Position numbers and translations under genes: made by a program
Shown here: piece by piece, positions 43,000 to 53,114 of the stretch
Numbering within the stretch: position 1 is the stretch's first letter
How the letters are laid out: each line of letters starts with the position of its first letter
Notes under the pieces: model-generated
Told to the model about the DNA's origin: nothing
Database searches by the model: none
What the model saw: the letters and a program-made list of their open reading frames with translations, nothing else
Assembly (NCBI RefSeq): GCF_049651805.1
Contig: NZ_JBASCU010000016.1
Span: forward strand, 1 to 64,000
Direction: 5' to 3'
DNA length: 64,000 nucleotides
Origin: Pseudolysinimonas_A sp049651805
GTDB taxonomy: Bacteria > Actinomycetota > Actinomycetes > Actinomycetales > Microbacteriaceae

Positions 43000-43986
43000 A
43001 TGGCGGAGTTCTGGGCGGCAGTCGTCGCGTTCTACGAGGGGCCGTTCGGCGTGCCGGCGCGCATCCTCACGATCGTCGTCGTCGCCTCGCTCGTGCGGCT
43101 CGTGCTGCAGATCGCCATCCGCCGCACCGTGAACCGCGTGATCAGCGGCGTGAAGAAGAAACAGAACGTCGAAGACACTGCGGCGCTGCAGGCATCCCCG
43201 GTCGCCGCCATGCGCATCGTGCAGCGCACCCGCGCGTTCGGCGGGGTGCTCTCAAGCACGGTGACGACGATCGTCGTGCTCGTGTCACTCGTGCTCATCG
43301 TCTCGGCCATCGACCCGAACGCCACCGGAGCGTTCTCGCTCATTACGGCGGCCCTCGGCGCAGGCCTCGGCTTCGGCGCCCAGAACGTCGTGCGCGACGT
43401 GCTCAACGGGCTCTTCATCGTCGCCGAAGACCAGCTTGGGGTCGGGGATGTCGTCGACCTCGGGCAGGCGACCGGCGTCGTCGAGGCGGTCGGCATCCGC
43501 GTCACCACCGTGCGCGACGTGAACGGCACCCTGTGGTACGTGCGCAACGGCGAGATCCTGCGGGTCGGCAACATGTCGCAGGGCTGGGCGCGCGTCATCC
43601 TCGACCTCGCGCTCCCCTACGACGCCGACGTCGAGACGGTCAAGGAGCGGATGCTGCAGACCGGTATCGAGATGCGCGGCGACGGCAAGTGGAAGCGCCT
43701 CATGATGGAGCAACCCGAGATCTGGGGCATCGAGTCGATCTCGGCCGACGCGATCGTGCTTCGGCTCGTGGTGAAGACGCGCACCGGCGCGAAAGACGAG
43801 GTCGCGCGCGAGCTGCGGGCTCGGGTCAAGCGCACCCTCGACAGCCTCGGCATCCGGGTTCCGGCCGTCGCAGCTACGGCCACCGGCGCAGGAGCGGGGG
43901 GAGGCACCGAAGAAACCCCCGTCATCCCGGGTGTCATCAAGCAGCAGGCGGCGCCGCGACCGCCCACCACCGGAGGCAAGAAGTGA
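43000..43986 (+). CDS. MscS-family mechanosensitive channel
   Basis: The 328-residue protein has three N-terminal membrane segments. The pore helix is rich in Gly/Ala (LITAALGAGLGFGAQNVVRDVLNG, near residue 120), followed by the beta domain VGDVVDLGQATGVVEAVGIRVTTVR. It releases solutes on osmotic downshock. The tail is Pro/Gly-rich and ends TTGGKK. Its stop overlaps the hemoglobin start. Confidence 0.9.
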   Translation: MAEFWAAVVAFYEGPFGVPARILTIVVVASLVRLVLQIAIRRTVNRVISGVKKKQNVEDTAALQASPVAAMRIVQRTRAFGGVLSSTVTTIVVLVSLVLIVSAIDPNATGAFSLITAALGAGLGFGAQNVVRDVLNGLFIVAEDQLGVGDVVDLGQATGVVEAVGIRVTTVRDVNGTLWYVRNGEILRVGNMSQGWARVILDLALPYDADVETVKERMLQTGIEMRGDGKWKRLMMEQPEIWGIESISADAIVLRLVVKTRTGAKDEVARELRARVKRTLDSLGIRVPAVAATATGAGAGGGTEETPVIPGVIKQQAAPRPPTTGGKK

Positions 43987-44405
43987 ACAACCTGATGCTG
44001 CGCGACGGCCCCGGCGGCGAACCCGTCGGCGCCAACTTCTGGCGCGAGGTCGGCGGGCGCGCGACGTTCGAGAAACTCGTGCGCGCCTTCTACGAGGGCG
44101 TGCAGACCGACGAGGTGCTCTGGCCGATGTACCCGGAGGGCGACCTCGAGGGGGCGATCCAGCGCCTCACCGGGTTCCTCGAGCAGTACTGGGGCGGCCC
44201 CGGCACCTACAGCGAGCAGCGCGGGCATCCGCGGCTGCGCATCCGCCACAACCCGTTCAAGGTCAATCCCGACGCCCGCGACCGGTGGCTGAAGCACATG
44301 CGCGTTGCGGTCGATTCGCTCGACCTCTCGCCGCTGCACGAGAACATGCTCTGGGACTACCTCGAACGCGCCGCCCACGCGATGGTCAACACGTTCGACG
44401 AATAG
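43983..44405 (+). CDS. group II truncated hemoglobin
   Basis: The 140-residue globin has FEKLVRAFYEGVQTDEVLWPMYP at the N-terminus, a proximal His in LRIRHNPFKV and the group II Trp (G8) in RDRWLKHM. Such GlbO-type proteins bind O2 and NO and may give peroxidase or NO protection. GTG 43983 overlaps the channel gene stop; an internal ATG at 43995 is also possible. Confidence 0.92.
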   Translation: MNNLMLRDGPGGEPVGANFWREVGGRATFEKLVRAFYEGVQTDEVLWPMYPEGDLEGAIQRLTGFLEQYWGGPGTYSEQRGHPRLRIRHNPFKVNPDARDRWLKHMRVAVDSLDLSPLHENMLWDYLERAAHAMVNTFDE

Positions 44406-44479
44406 TCGACGTTCATTCGTCAGGATGAACCCCGACGCTCGAAGGGCGGCTAGCCTCAGAAGTCAGGGAAAGGGGCCGC

Positions 44480-46138
44480 ATGACTGCGCACGCCGACGTG
44501 ATCGTTATCGGAGCCGGACTGGCGGGGCTCGTCGCCACGGCAGAACTCGTCGAGGCCGGCAAGCGGGTGATCGTGCTCGAACAGGAGCCCGAATCGTGCC
44601 TCGGGGGGCAGGCCTGGTGGTCGTTCGGCGGGCTCTTCCTCGTCGACTCGCCCGAGCAGCGCCGCTTGGGCATCAAGGACTCCCACGAGCTTGCCCGGCA
44701 GGACTGGTTCGCGAGCGCCGAGTTCGACCGCGACGACGAGGATGCCTGGGGGCGCCAGTGGGCGGAGGCCTACCTCGCGTTCGCCGCTGGCGAGAAGCGG
44801 CAGTGGCTCGCCTCGAAGGGCGTGAAGTTCTTCCCCGTCGTCGGCTGGGCGGAGCGCGGCGGGTACACCGCGACCGGCCACGGCAACTCGGTGCCCCGGT
44901 TCCACATCACCTGGGGCACCGGGCCCGGGCTCCTCGAACCGTTCATCAAGGCCGTGCGGCAGGGGGTCGAGAAGGGTCTCGTCGACCTGCGCTTCCGGCA
45001 CCGGGTGGATGCCCTCACCGTCACCAAAGGCGCGGTCACCGGAGCGAGCGGCAGCATCCTCGCCCCGTCGGATGCGGCCCGCGGTGAGGCGTCGAGCCGC
45101 GACACCGTCGGCGAGTTCACCCTCGAAGCCTCCGCCGTGCTCGTCGCCTCCGGCGGTATCGGCGGCAACCACGAGTTGGTGCGCAAGTGGTGGCCCGAGT
45201 GGCTCGGCACCGCGCCCACGACGATGCTCAGCGGGGTGCCCGCCCACGTCGACGGGCGAATGCTCGGCATCTCGGAAGAGGCGGGCGCGACGCTCGTGAA
45301 CCGCGACCGCATGTGGCACTACCTCGAAGGCATCCAAAACCACACGCCGGTGTGGGCCGACCACGGCATCCGCATCCTGCCCGGGCCGTCGAGCCTGTGG
45401 TTCGATGCCCTCGGTCGCCGCCTGCCCGTTCCACTGTTCCCCGGATTCGACACGCTCGGCACCCTCGAACACCTGCGCACGACCGGGCACGACCACTCCT
45501 GGTTCGTGCTCACGCAAAGCGTCATCGAGAAGGAGTTCGCCCTCTCCGGCAGCGAGCAGAACCCCGACCTCACCGGCAAGAGCGTGCGCGAACTGATCCG
45601 GCAGCGACTGGGCAAGGGCGCGACGGATGCCGTCGAGGCGTTCAAAGAGAAGGGTGCCGACTTCGTCGTCGCCGACAGCCTCGACGAACTGTTCGCCGGC
45701 ATGAAGCAGCTGTCGCCTGACGTCGAGATCGACTTCCAGGAGATGAAGTACGAGATCGAGGCCCGCGACCGCGAGATCGACAACACCTTCACCAAGGATG
45801 CCCAGATCACCGCCCTGCGCGGCGCCCGCAACTACCGGGGCGACAAACTCATCCGCGTCGCCAAGCCGCACAAGTTCCTCGACCCGGCGCACCACCCGCT
45901 TATCGCGGTGAAGCTGCACGTGCTCACCCGCAAGAGCCTGGGCGGCATCCAGACCGACCTGTCATCGCGCGCCCTCGGTTCCGACGGGTCACCGATCCCC
46001 GGCCTTTACGCGGTGGGCGAGGTCGCCGGTTTCGGCGGCGGCGGCGTGCACGGCTACCGCTCCCTGGAGGGCACCTTCCTCGGAGGCTGCCTCTTCACGG
46101 GTCGCTCCGCGGGTCGGGCTATCGCCGACAGCCTCTGA
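44480..46138 (+). CDS. FAD-binding dehydrogenase (FAD-dependent 3-ketosteroid dehydrogenase-like)
   Basis: The 552-residue flavoprotein starts with the dinucleotide motif VIVIGAGLAGLVATAELVEAG and ends with the flavin-closing segment GLYAVGEVAGFGGGGVHGYRSLEGTFLGG. This is the fumarate reductase/KstD-like fold annotated as FAD-binding dehydrogenase in actinobacteria; the substrate is unknown. An AAAGGGG ribosome site precedes ATG 44480. The 74-bp gap before it includes an inverted repeat GTTCAT...ATGAAC (44410-44429). Confidence 0.88.
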   Translation: MTAHADVIVIGAGLAGLVATAELVEAGKRVIVLEQEPESCLGGQAWWSFGGLFLVDSPEQRRLGIKDSHELARQDWFASAEFDRDDEDAWGRQWAEAYLAFAAGEKRQWLASKGVKFFPVVGWAERGGYTATGHGNSVPRFHITWGTGPGLLEPFIKAVRQGVEKGLVDLRFRHRVDALTVTKGAVTGASGSILAPSDAARGEASSRDTVGEFTLEASAVLVASGGIGGNHELVRKWWPEWLGTAPTTMLSGVPAHVDGRMLGISEEAGATLVNRDRMWHYLEGIQNHTPVWADHGIRILPGPSSLWFDALGRRLPVPLFPGFDTLGTLEHLRTTGHDHSWFVLTQSVIEKEFALSGSEQNPDLTGKSVRELIRQRLGKGATDAVEAFKEKGADFVVADSLDELFAGMKQLSPDVEIDFQEMKYEIEARDREIDNTFTKDAQITALRGARNYRGDKLIRVAKPHKFLDPAHHPLIAVKLHVLTRKSLGGIQTDLSSRALGSDGSPIPGLYAVGEVAGFGGGGVHGYRSLEGTFLGGCLFTGRSAGRAIADSL

Positions 46139-46143
46139 CCCAC

Positions 46144-46204
46144 TCGGTGGTCGAGTAGGCGGCGCAGCCGCCGTGTCGAGACTACGCGGCTACTCGACCA
46201 CCGA
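46144..46204. repeat. compound REP-like palindrome (copy E)
   Basis: The outer arms TCGGTGGTCGAGTA (46144-46157) and TACTCGACCACCGA (46191-46204) are a perfect 14-bp inverted repeat, with a central GGCGGCGCAGCCGCC palindrome. It occupies the gap between two convergent genes and can serve as a terminator. Confidence 0.85.
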
Positions 46205-46210
46205 ATCGGG

Positions 46211-46867
46211 CTAGCGCAGAAGGTTCCAGGCGCGGCGTTTGACGAGCACGTGGCCGCGCTGCGTGCTGAGCCGCGTCCACGGTCCGCTCTCGTAGACCCG
46301 GACGGGGTCGTCGCCGAGGAAGCCGAGGGCGAAGGCGGCGAAGGCGGCGCCGGAGGGGATGTGTTCCGCGCCGGCGATGGGGCGGCCCCAGACTTCACCG
46401 CGAACGCGACGCACGATCTGCTCACCGACGCCGTCCGGAACAGCTGCCGCGACATCCCGGATGCCGGCGCGCGCCGACCCCTCGAGGAGCGTCGGTAACA
46501 CTTCGCCGATCTGCTGCCAGCCGCCGCGGGGAGGTGAGATGGCGGCCCAGGTGGCCGTGTTGACCTCCATCGGCAGGCCCACCGTCGTGGCGCCTTCGCC
46601 CTGAGCGCGCTCGATGCGTTGGATGAGGGAGCGCACCGGCACGACGACGTCGAAGCCGGTGGGCTGCGTGAGCGCGAACGTGCGGAGGCCGAGAACCGTC
46701 GCGCTCTCGTCGAGCAGACCCGCGGGAGCGAACACCGAACAGTAGGCAGCGAGAACCCCGGAGCCCGCGATGAGTCGCACGGAACCCTCCTCGACCCGCG
46801 CGGCGCGCGAGAGGTAGACCTGGAGATCATCGAGGGAGGGAGCATCGGCCAGAGTGAAGGAGCTCAT
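46211..46867 (-). CDS. conserved protein of unknown function
   Basis: The 218-residue protein has no signal peptide or membrane segment, is rich in Ala/Val/Gly and has the segments GLPMEVNTATWAAISPPRGGW and ALGFLGDDPVRVYESGPWTRLST. I recognise no enzyme motif; similar proteins appear conserved in actinobacteria. It is divergent from the thioesterase gene with only 21 bp between. Confidence 0.7.
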   Translation of the reverse strand: MSSFTLADAPSLDDLQVYLSRAARVEEGSVRLIAGSGVLAAYCSVFAPAGLLDESATVLGLRTFALTQPTGFDVVVPVRSLIQRIERAQGEGATTVGLPMEVNTATWAAISPPRGGWQQIGEVLPTLLEGSARAGIRDVAAAVPDGVGEQIVRRVRGEVWGRPIAGAEHIPSGAAFAAFALGFLGDDPVRVYESGPWTRLSTQRGHVLVKRRAWNLLR

Positions 46868-46888
46868 GCGCCTTCTAAACTACAACCC

Positions 46889-47758
46889 GTGAGCGATCCC
46901 CTGGCAGGCTTTCTGGCCGCCCTCGATCTGACCGACACCGGAGCACGCACCAGGGAAGACATCTTCACCGGTCCGAGCCAATGGATGCCGGGCGGGCGGG
47001 TGTTCGGCGGGCAGGTGCTCGCGCAGGCTCTCGTCGCCGCCACTCGCACCGTTCCGGAGGATCGCCGGGTGCATTCGATGCACGGCTACTTCCTGCGCCC
47101 GGGCGATGTCGAGCAGCCGATCACGTTCTCGGTCGACCGCATCCACGACGGCCGGTCCTTCGCGACCCGCCGCACCCAGTGCTACCAGAACGGCGAGCCG
47201 ATCCTGTCGATGATCGCGTCGTTCCAGGATGCCGACCCGGGGCTCGAGCACTCCGTCACGATGCCCGACGGGGTCCCCGACCCCGAGTCGCTGCCGAGCA
47301 CGGCCGACGTGCTGGGCGGCTCCGATCACCCGGTCGCGAAGTTCTGGTCGACCGGGCGCGCGTTCGACATCCGGCACGTTCAGCATCCCGTGTACTTCCC
47401 CGGTGACGCCGAGCGCACGCCGCGGCAGGCGGTGTGGATGAAGGCGATCGGCCGCCTCCCCGACGACGTGAACCTGCACCGGGCGGCGCTGGCCTACGCG
47501 AGCGACTATTCGATTCTCGAGCCGATCATGCGCGCGCACGGCGTCGCCTGGGGCACGCCCGGGCTCAAGGCCGCGAGCCTCGACCACGCGATGTGGTGGC
47601 ATCGCGACGGTCGGGTCGACGAGTGGCTGCTCTACGAGCAGGAGTCACCGGTCGCCCTCGGCGGTCGCGGCCTGTCGTTCGGCCGTATCTTCTCGCGCGA
47701 CGGAGTGTTGCTCGCGACAGTCGCCCAGGAGGGCATGGTCCGCGTTCCGGTCGCTTAG
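46889..47758 (+). CDS. tesB: acyl-CoA thioesterase II
   Basis: The 289-residue double hot-dog protein matches TesB: RVFGGQVLAQALVAA with the Gln-containing helix, RRVHSMHGYFLRPGD and SLDHAMWWH. It hydrolyses acyl-CoA. GTG 46889 lies 7 nt after a TAAACT box, so the mRNA is probably leaderless. It converges on the HAAS-type gene with a 4-nt overlap of stops. Confidence 0.93.
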   Translation: MSDPLAGFLAALDLTDTGARTREDIFTGPSQWMPGGRVFGGQVLAQALVAATRTVPEDRRVHSMHGYFLRPGDVEQPITFSVDRIHDGRSFATRRTQCYQNGEPILSMIASFQDADPGLEHSVTMPDGVPDPESLPSTADVLGGSDHPVAKFWSTGRAFDIRHVQHPVYFPGDAERTPRQAVWMKAIGRLPDDVNLHRAALAYASDYSILEPIMRAHGVAWGTPGLKAASLDHAMWWHRDGRVDEWLLYEQESPVALGGRGLSFGRIFSRDGVLLATVAQEGMVRVPVA

Positions 47759-48771
47759 CCGCGGGTTACCGACCGGTCGGCCTGCACCGTCTTGATCACG
47801 CTGTCGGCGGTCGCCCACCCGCCGATCGCGACGAGCGCGATCGATGCGATGGTCGCACCCGGGCTTCCAGCGGCGACGAATTCCGCCCAGCCGAGCCGGT
47901 CGAGGTAGGCCTCGTTGAGGGCGGCACCGGTCGCGACCAGCCAGACCATCGGGCCGATCGTCGCGATCGTGAGCACCGCGTTGACCGCGACGAGCGGCCA
48001 GGTCCACCGTCCGACGCGGTAGAGCACCACGGCGAAGGTACCGGTCAGCACGGCGAGGGCGATCAGGTAGGGCAGCCAGAACGACCACAGCGCGGGGTTG
48101 ATCACGGGAATCGGCGATCCGTCGGCCTCCTCGAAGTTCGACGAGATCTGCTGCCAGACCAGCGCGACTGGCACCAACAGCGCGACGACGAGCGAAGCGA
48201 TCAGCTCGCTGCGGCCACCGGTGGTTCCGGTCGCGACGGCGGGAAGGTCGTCGGGGTCGAACGGCGAGTTGTCCTTCAGCCCCGACTTCTTGGCGACCCC
48301 CATGCGCTCGACGAGCGCGAAGACGAGGGTCACCCAGAAGCCGAGGTGCACCCCCACGCTGATGACGATGCCGACGGTGCCGCCGATGAGTTCCCCGGGT
48401 GCGGCGCCGGTGAGCGCGTTGATCACGAACAGGGTGATGGCGACGATCGGGATGACGGTGACCGCCAGCAACTTCAGCAGCCGAACGTAGTCGACGTACA
48501 GGTCGGGGCCGATCAGCGCGAGCGGGCGCCCGGCATACCCGGCAGCGAGACGCATCGGCTCCCCGAGTTCGGTCAGCACGGCCTTCTCGGCGGCATCCGG
48601 GGTCGCCCCGGCGGCAACCCGGGCGTCGACGTCATCCGCGATGCTGGCGCGCAACTCGCGATCGATGTCGGTGCGCTTGCTCTCGGGCAGCGACTTGAGC
48701 ACCGCCCAGACGTAGCGGTCGGTGAGGGTGTCGGCCGTCGGGCGGCCGACGGGGCGGCGGGTGGTGCTCAT
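47755..48771 (-). CDS. HAAS/DUF1700-like membrane protein of a PadR module
   Basis: The 338-residue protein has an N-terminal cytoplasmic helical domain of about 90 residues (VWAVLKSLPESKRTDIDRELRASIADD ... AEKAVLTELGEPMRLAAGY), the HAAS-type fold found in PadR-partner proteins. About seven membrane segments follow. It overlaps the PadR gene by ATGA and has a GGAG ribosome site. Such pairs link a PadR repressor to membrane or stress responses; function is not established. Confidence 0.85.
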   Translation of the reverse strand: MSTTRRPVGRPTADTLTDRYVWAVLKSLPESKRTDIDRELRASIADDVDARVAAGATPDAAEKAVLTELGEPMRLAAGYAGRPLALIGPDLYVDYVRLLKLLAVTVIPIVAITLFVINALTGAAPGELIGGTVGIVISVGVHLGFWVTLVFALVERMGVAKKSGLKDNSPFDPDDLPAVATGTTGGRSELIASLVVALLVPVALVWQQISSNFEEADGSPIPVINPALWSFWLPYLIALAVLTGTFAVVLYRVGRWTWPLVAVNAVLTIATIGPMVWLVATGAALNEAYLDRLGWAEFVAAGSPGATIASIALVAIGGWATADSVIKTVQADRSVTRG

Positions 48772-49103
48772 GGGGTCTCCTTCCGGGAGATTCGGTCGAT
48801 CGAGGTCTGGAGGTTGTTCCAGTCGGCGAGGAGGACGCCGGCGAGCGAGTCGCCGGCGGGGCTCGTGCGGTAGAACTTGCGCGGCCGCGACTCGTCGGTG
48901 TTCCACTCGCTCACCAGTAGCCCCTGGGATTCGAGGCGGCGCAACAGCGGGTAGAGCGTGTTGCCTTCGACGGGGATGCCGGCCGCCGCGAGTTGCTCGA
49001 GTAGCGCATACCCGTACTGCGGGGTGCGCAGCATCAGCAGGCAGGCGAGCACCGCGGTGCCGCGGCGCAGCTCCTGGAGTTGCGCATTGTCATTCTCACT
49101 CAC
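48768..49103 (-). CDS. PadR-family transcriptional regulator
   Basis: The 111-residue winged-helix protein has the PadR pattern RRGTAVLACLLMLRTPQYGYALLEQL, VEGNTLYPLLRRLESQGLL and PRKFYRTSPAG. It lacks the long C-terminal dimer helix of full PadR, so it is the short type. GTG 49103 lies 7 nt after a TAAAGT box. It should autoregulate the PadR-HAAS operon through the palindrome at 49118-49130. Confidence 0.93.
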   Translation of the reverse strand: MSENDNAQLQELRRGTAVLACLLMLRTPQYGYALLEQLAAAGIPVEGNTLYPLLRRLESQGLLVSEWNTDESRPRKFYRTSPAGDSLAGVLLADWNNLQTSIDRISRKETP

Positions 49104-49110
49104 GATTCAC

Positions 49111-49140
49111 ACTTTACTGTGTGTCACACACTATCGTCAA
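49111..49140 (-). promoter_or_regulatory. PadR promoter with operator palindrome
   Basis: On the minus strand TTGACG (49135-49140) and TAAAGT (49111-49116) are 18 bp apart. The spacer holds the 13-bp palindrome TGTGTGTCACACA (49118-49130), ideally placed for repression, and the start codon is 7 nt downstream. Confidence 0.8.
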
Positions 49141-49151
49141 TCGCCAATATC

Positions 49152-49266
49152 GTTGGTTGAGTAGCATGCCGCGCAGCGGGATGCGTGTCGAAACCAGACA
49201 GGACGAACGTGGGTTTCGATACACCCGGTCTCGACACGCCCGCTTCGCGGGCTACTCGACCACCGA
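49152..49266. repeat. two REP-like palindromes (copies F1 and F2)
   Basis: F1 (49152-49195) is a divergent copy with GGTTGAGTAGC and TGTCGAAACC arms. F2 (49227-49266) is a canonical copy with GGTCTCGACACGC and GCTACTCGACCACCGA arms around CCGCTTCGCGG. They lie in the 176-bp gap between the PadR promoter and the thioesterase gene, where I see nothing else. Confidence 0.85.
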
Positions 49267-49279
49267 GGAGGGGAAGCGC

Positions 49280-49762
49280 CTAGGAACGCTTGGCGAACGC
49301 GACCGGGGTGTCGATGTGGGATGCCCACGCCTCCCGCTCGCGGTCGGTGATGCGCCGCGGGCGACCGGATGCGGCATCCACCAGCACGATCGTCGTCGCG
49401 GCCTTCGCGAACACGACGTGCGGGTCGGCCCCGTCGGGCGAGCACACCTCGTAGCAGACGTCGAGGCTCGCGCCGCCGAGGCGGCCGATCCAGAGCTGCA
49501 CGTCGAGCGGCTCCCGCAGGTACGGGATCGGCGCGAGGTACTCGACCTCTTGCCGGGCGACGAGGGTGATGGTGTCGGCATCCCGGGTGTCGGCGATGGG
49601 TGCCTCGGCGTCGTTCACGCCCTCGACCCGCAGGTCGCCGGCGCCCCAGAACACCGAGATGCGCGACTCTTCGAGCAGCGTCAGCATGGCGGCGTTGTTG
49701 ACGTGGCCGTAGGCGTCGAGATCGTTCCAGCGCAGCCGGATCGGAACGTGGATGCGCGACAC
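49280..49762 (-). CDS. hot-dog acyl-CoA thioesterase (4HBT/FcbC type)
   Basis: The 160-residue single hot-dog protein has RLRWNDLDAYGHVNNAAMLTLLEESRI, with the catalytic Asp of the 4-hydroxybenzoyl-CoA thioesterase family in the NDLDAYGHV segment. GTG 49762 is preceded by GGGA; a TTG at 49768 overlapping the EttA stop is an alternative. It is coupled to ettA. Confidence 0.88.
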   Translation of the reverse strand: MSRIHVPIRLRWNDLDAYGHVNNAAMLTLLEESRISVFWGAGDLRVEGVNDAEAPIADTRDADTITLVARQEVEYLAPIPYLREPLDVQLWIGRLGGASLDVCYEVCSPDGADPHVVFAKAATTIVLVDAASGRPRRITDREREAWASHIDTPVAFAKRS

Positions 49763-49764
49763 GA

Positions 49765-51447
<1,683 letters not shown>

Positions 51448-51496
51448 ACCCTCCAGCTTAGGAGGGGCTGCGTGCGCAACCGGACGGGCGGTGGCG

Positions 51497-51961
51497 CTAC
51501 CAGTCGATGGGGCGGGTGGAGCCGACGAGGCAGCGGCCTGTACTCAGCAGCACGCCGGTCGTGGAGGCGTAGCCGATGTTGCCGTACTGGCCGATGAGGC
51601 AAGTGCCGTTGATACGGATGGCGAACTGGATGTTGTCGGCGGCGAGGTCGATCGACGTTCGGTCGGGGGTGACTTCCATGTCTGACTTCGGGTAGCCGGC
51701 GTTGACGAGGTTGTCGATGAACGCACGACCGTCGAGCGCTCCCCCTGCGGCGATCAGCTCAGTGTTGACGAGGTCGAAGAACGCGAGGTTGTCGTCGGCG
51801 GAACCCTCGAGGTCGATTCCGGGCCCGGTCGGCGGTGCTGCCGTGGCACTGCCGCTGGGCGTCGGGGTCGGGGTCGGCGTGGGCGCTTCGACGCACCCGG
51901 TGAGTACGAGCGCTAGCACCGCGAACCCGATGACACCTGCGCGCACCGGCCTGCTCGGCAT
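51497..51961 (-). CDS. lipoprotein with DUF6993-like domain
   Basis: The 154-residue precursor has a signal peptide with lipobox LTGC (about residue 23) followed by a Pro/Thr linker of PTPTPT repeats, then a compact domain with two Cys (GTCLIGQYGNIGYAS and TGRCLVG). The domain resembles the actinobacterial DUF6993 family; function unknown. ATG 51961 follows GGGGAG; a GTG at 51967 is in frame. Confidence 0.8.
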   Translation of the reverse strand: MPSRPVRAGVIGFAVLALVLTGCVEAPTPTPTPTPSGSATAAPPTGPGIDLEGSADDNLAFFDLVNTELIAAGGALDGRAFIDNLVNAGYPKSDMEVTPDRTSIDLAADNIQFAIRINGTCLIGQYGNIGYASTTGVLLSTGRCLVGSTRPIDW

Positions 51962-52059
51962 TCCCACTCCCCGTCCTGACCCGTCGGCTGCCGAGGGTCG
52001 TCACGATTGTACGGTGCAGCGGGAACGGTAGCCTCGACCTGAGAGACCGGGAGGGTCGA

Positions 52060-52299
52060 ATGGCAGTCGACGTGCGTGGCTACAGCTACTTCATCGAGCG
52101 CCGCAACGACAAGCAGTGGGTGGCGACGGTCACCGAGTATCCCGAACTGAGTGGCGTCTCGAAGTTCCACAACCGGGCGCTCAACCGGCTCTACGCCGCC
52201 GTCGAGGCCGAAGTCATTCGGCGCTACCGGGCGGGCGAGCACATCCCGCCCGCACCGAAGAAGCAACCGAACCTGCTGAAGACGCTCGGCCTCAACTGA
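52060..52299 (+). CDS. small HicB-like protein
   Basis: The 79-residue protein begins YSYFIERRNDKQWVATVTEYPELSG, which resembles the partial RNase H-like HicB fold, then a basic helix (EVIRRYRAGEHIPPAPKKQP). No HicA toxin gene is beside it, so it may be a solitary regulator or simply an unrelated small protein. A ribosome-like GGGAGG precedes the ATG. Confidence 0.65.
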   Translation: MAVDVRGYSYFIERRNDKQWVATVTEYPELSGVSKFHNRALNRLYAAVEAEVIRRYRAGEHIPPAPKKQPNLLKTLGLN

Positions 52300-52318
52300 C
52301 GCATCGTCGCCGACCGAC

Positions 52319-52816
52319 TCAGAACGGCACCGGCAGCTCGCTCGGGTGCTTCGCCCGCTGCTCGGCGAGTTCATCGACCGAGAGTTCCGGCACCTCCGGC
52401 CCTTCGGGGATCTCTTCCGCCGCGGCCGCACTCTCGGGGGTGTCAGGCGTCGCGGTGGACGCCGGGGTGCGGGTGAAGACCGAGGTGCCGAACGTGAGGT
52501 CGTGGCCGAGGCTGTCGGCATCCACCTCCACGTTGATGCCCGACTTCTCGTCGGTCGCCCACTCGCGCACTCGCAGCCGACCGGTGACGATCACGCGCTG
52601 ACCCTTGAGGATCGAGCCGATCGCGTTCGCCGCGAGCGACCGGAAGGCAGTGACGGTGTACCAGTTGGTGTCGGCATCGACCCAAGATTGCTGAGTCTTG
52701 TCGAACTTGCGCTGCGTCGACGCGAGGCGGAACGAGGTGATCTCCAACTTCTCGCTCGTGACGATGTGCTTGGGCGGGGTGGCGACGATTCCCGTGAGGG
52801 TGATGGTGTCTGACAT
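52319..52816 (-). CDS. ssb: single-stranded DNA-binding protein (secondary paralogue type)
   Basis: The 165-residue product has the SSB OB fold: ITLTGIVATPPKHI, ITSFRLASTQRKFDK, TNWYTVTAFRSLAANAIGSILKGQRVIVTGRLRVREW. A Pro/Ala/Glu-rich tail ends SELPVPF rather than the DDDIPF tip of the replicative SSB, so it is probably a second SSB used in recombination or repair. Its upstream region carries one copy of the 68-bp repeat that bounds the islet. Confidence 0.9.
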   Translation of the reverse strand: MSDTITLTGIVATPPKHIVTSEKLEITSFRLASTQRKFDKTQQSWVDADTNWYTVTAFRSLAANAIGSILKGQRVIVTGRLRVREWATDEKSGINVEVDADSLGHDLTFGTSVFTRTPASTATPDTPESAAAAEEIPEGPEVPELSVDELAEQRAKHPSELPVPF

Positions 52817-52914
52817 CCGAGTTCTCCTTCTTCGATAGGTGGGCTCGGATGCCGGCGCCCGCTCGTGCCGTGGAAGGGGCGACCGGCATCCGATCGCTCC
52901 ACCCTCGCGAACCC

Positions 52915-52982
52915 GCGCGGACGCGACGACGCCCGGCACGCGATCTGCGGAACGCGGCCGGGCGTCGGCGGTTGGGAAGGAC
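52915..52982. repeat. left 68-bp direct repeat of the AlbA/HATPase islet
   Basis: This segment matches 55296-55363 at 65 of 68 positions, in the same orientation. Within it, GACGCCCGGC (52928-52937) and GCCGGGCGTC (52957-52966) form a strong hairpin. Repeat identity ends sharply on both sides. Confidence 0.88.
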
Positions 52983-53046
52983 AGTCCGGGCAGCTGCACA
53001 CTTCTTCTGCGTAGCCTGCGCTGTTCCTGCTATGAAACGCAGACGG

Positions 53047-53106
53047 TTGTCCAGAGTGACAGCATGGATTAGTTTGGGGATAGTGCCAGTTTGCACTTCC
53101 CCCAAA
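53047..53106 (+). promoter_or_regulatory. promoter and leader hairpin of the AlbA/HATPase gene
   Basis: TTGTCC (53047-53052) and TAGTTT (53070-53075) are spaced 17 bp. In the leader TTTGGGG (53073-53079) can pair with CCCCAAA (53100-53106), whose last bases belong to the AAAGGA ribosome site, so folding could mask translation start. Confidence 0.6.
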
Positions 53107-53114
53107 GGAACACA

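Noticed and set aside
44410..44429. GTTCAT...ATGAAC inverted repeat before the FAD dehydrogenase
   Set aside because: Only 6-bp arms and no regulator gene nearby; mentioned in the gene entry but not called as an operator.
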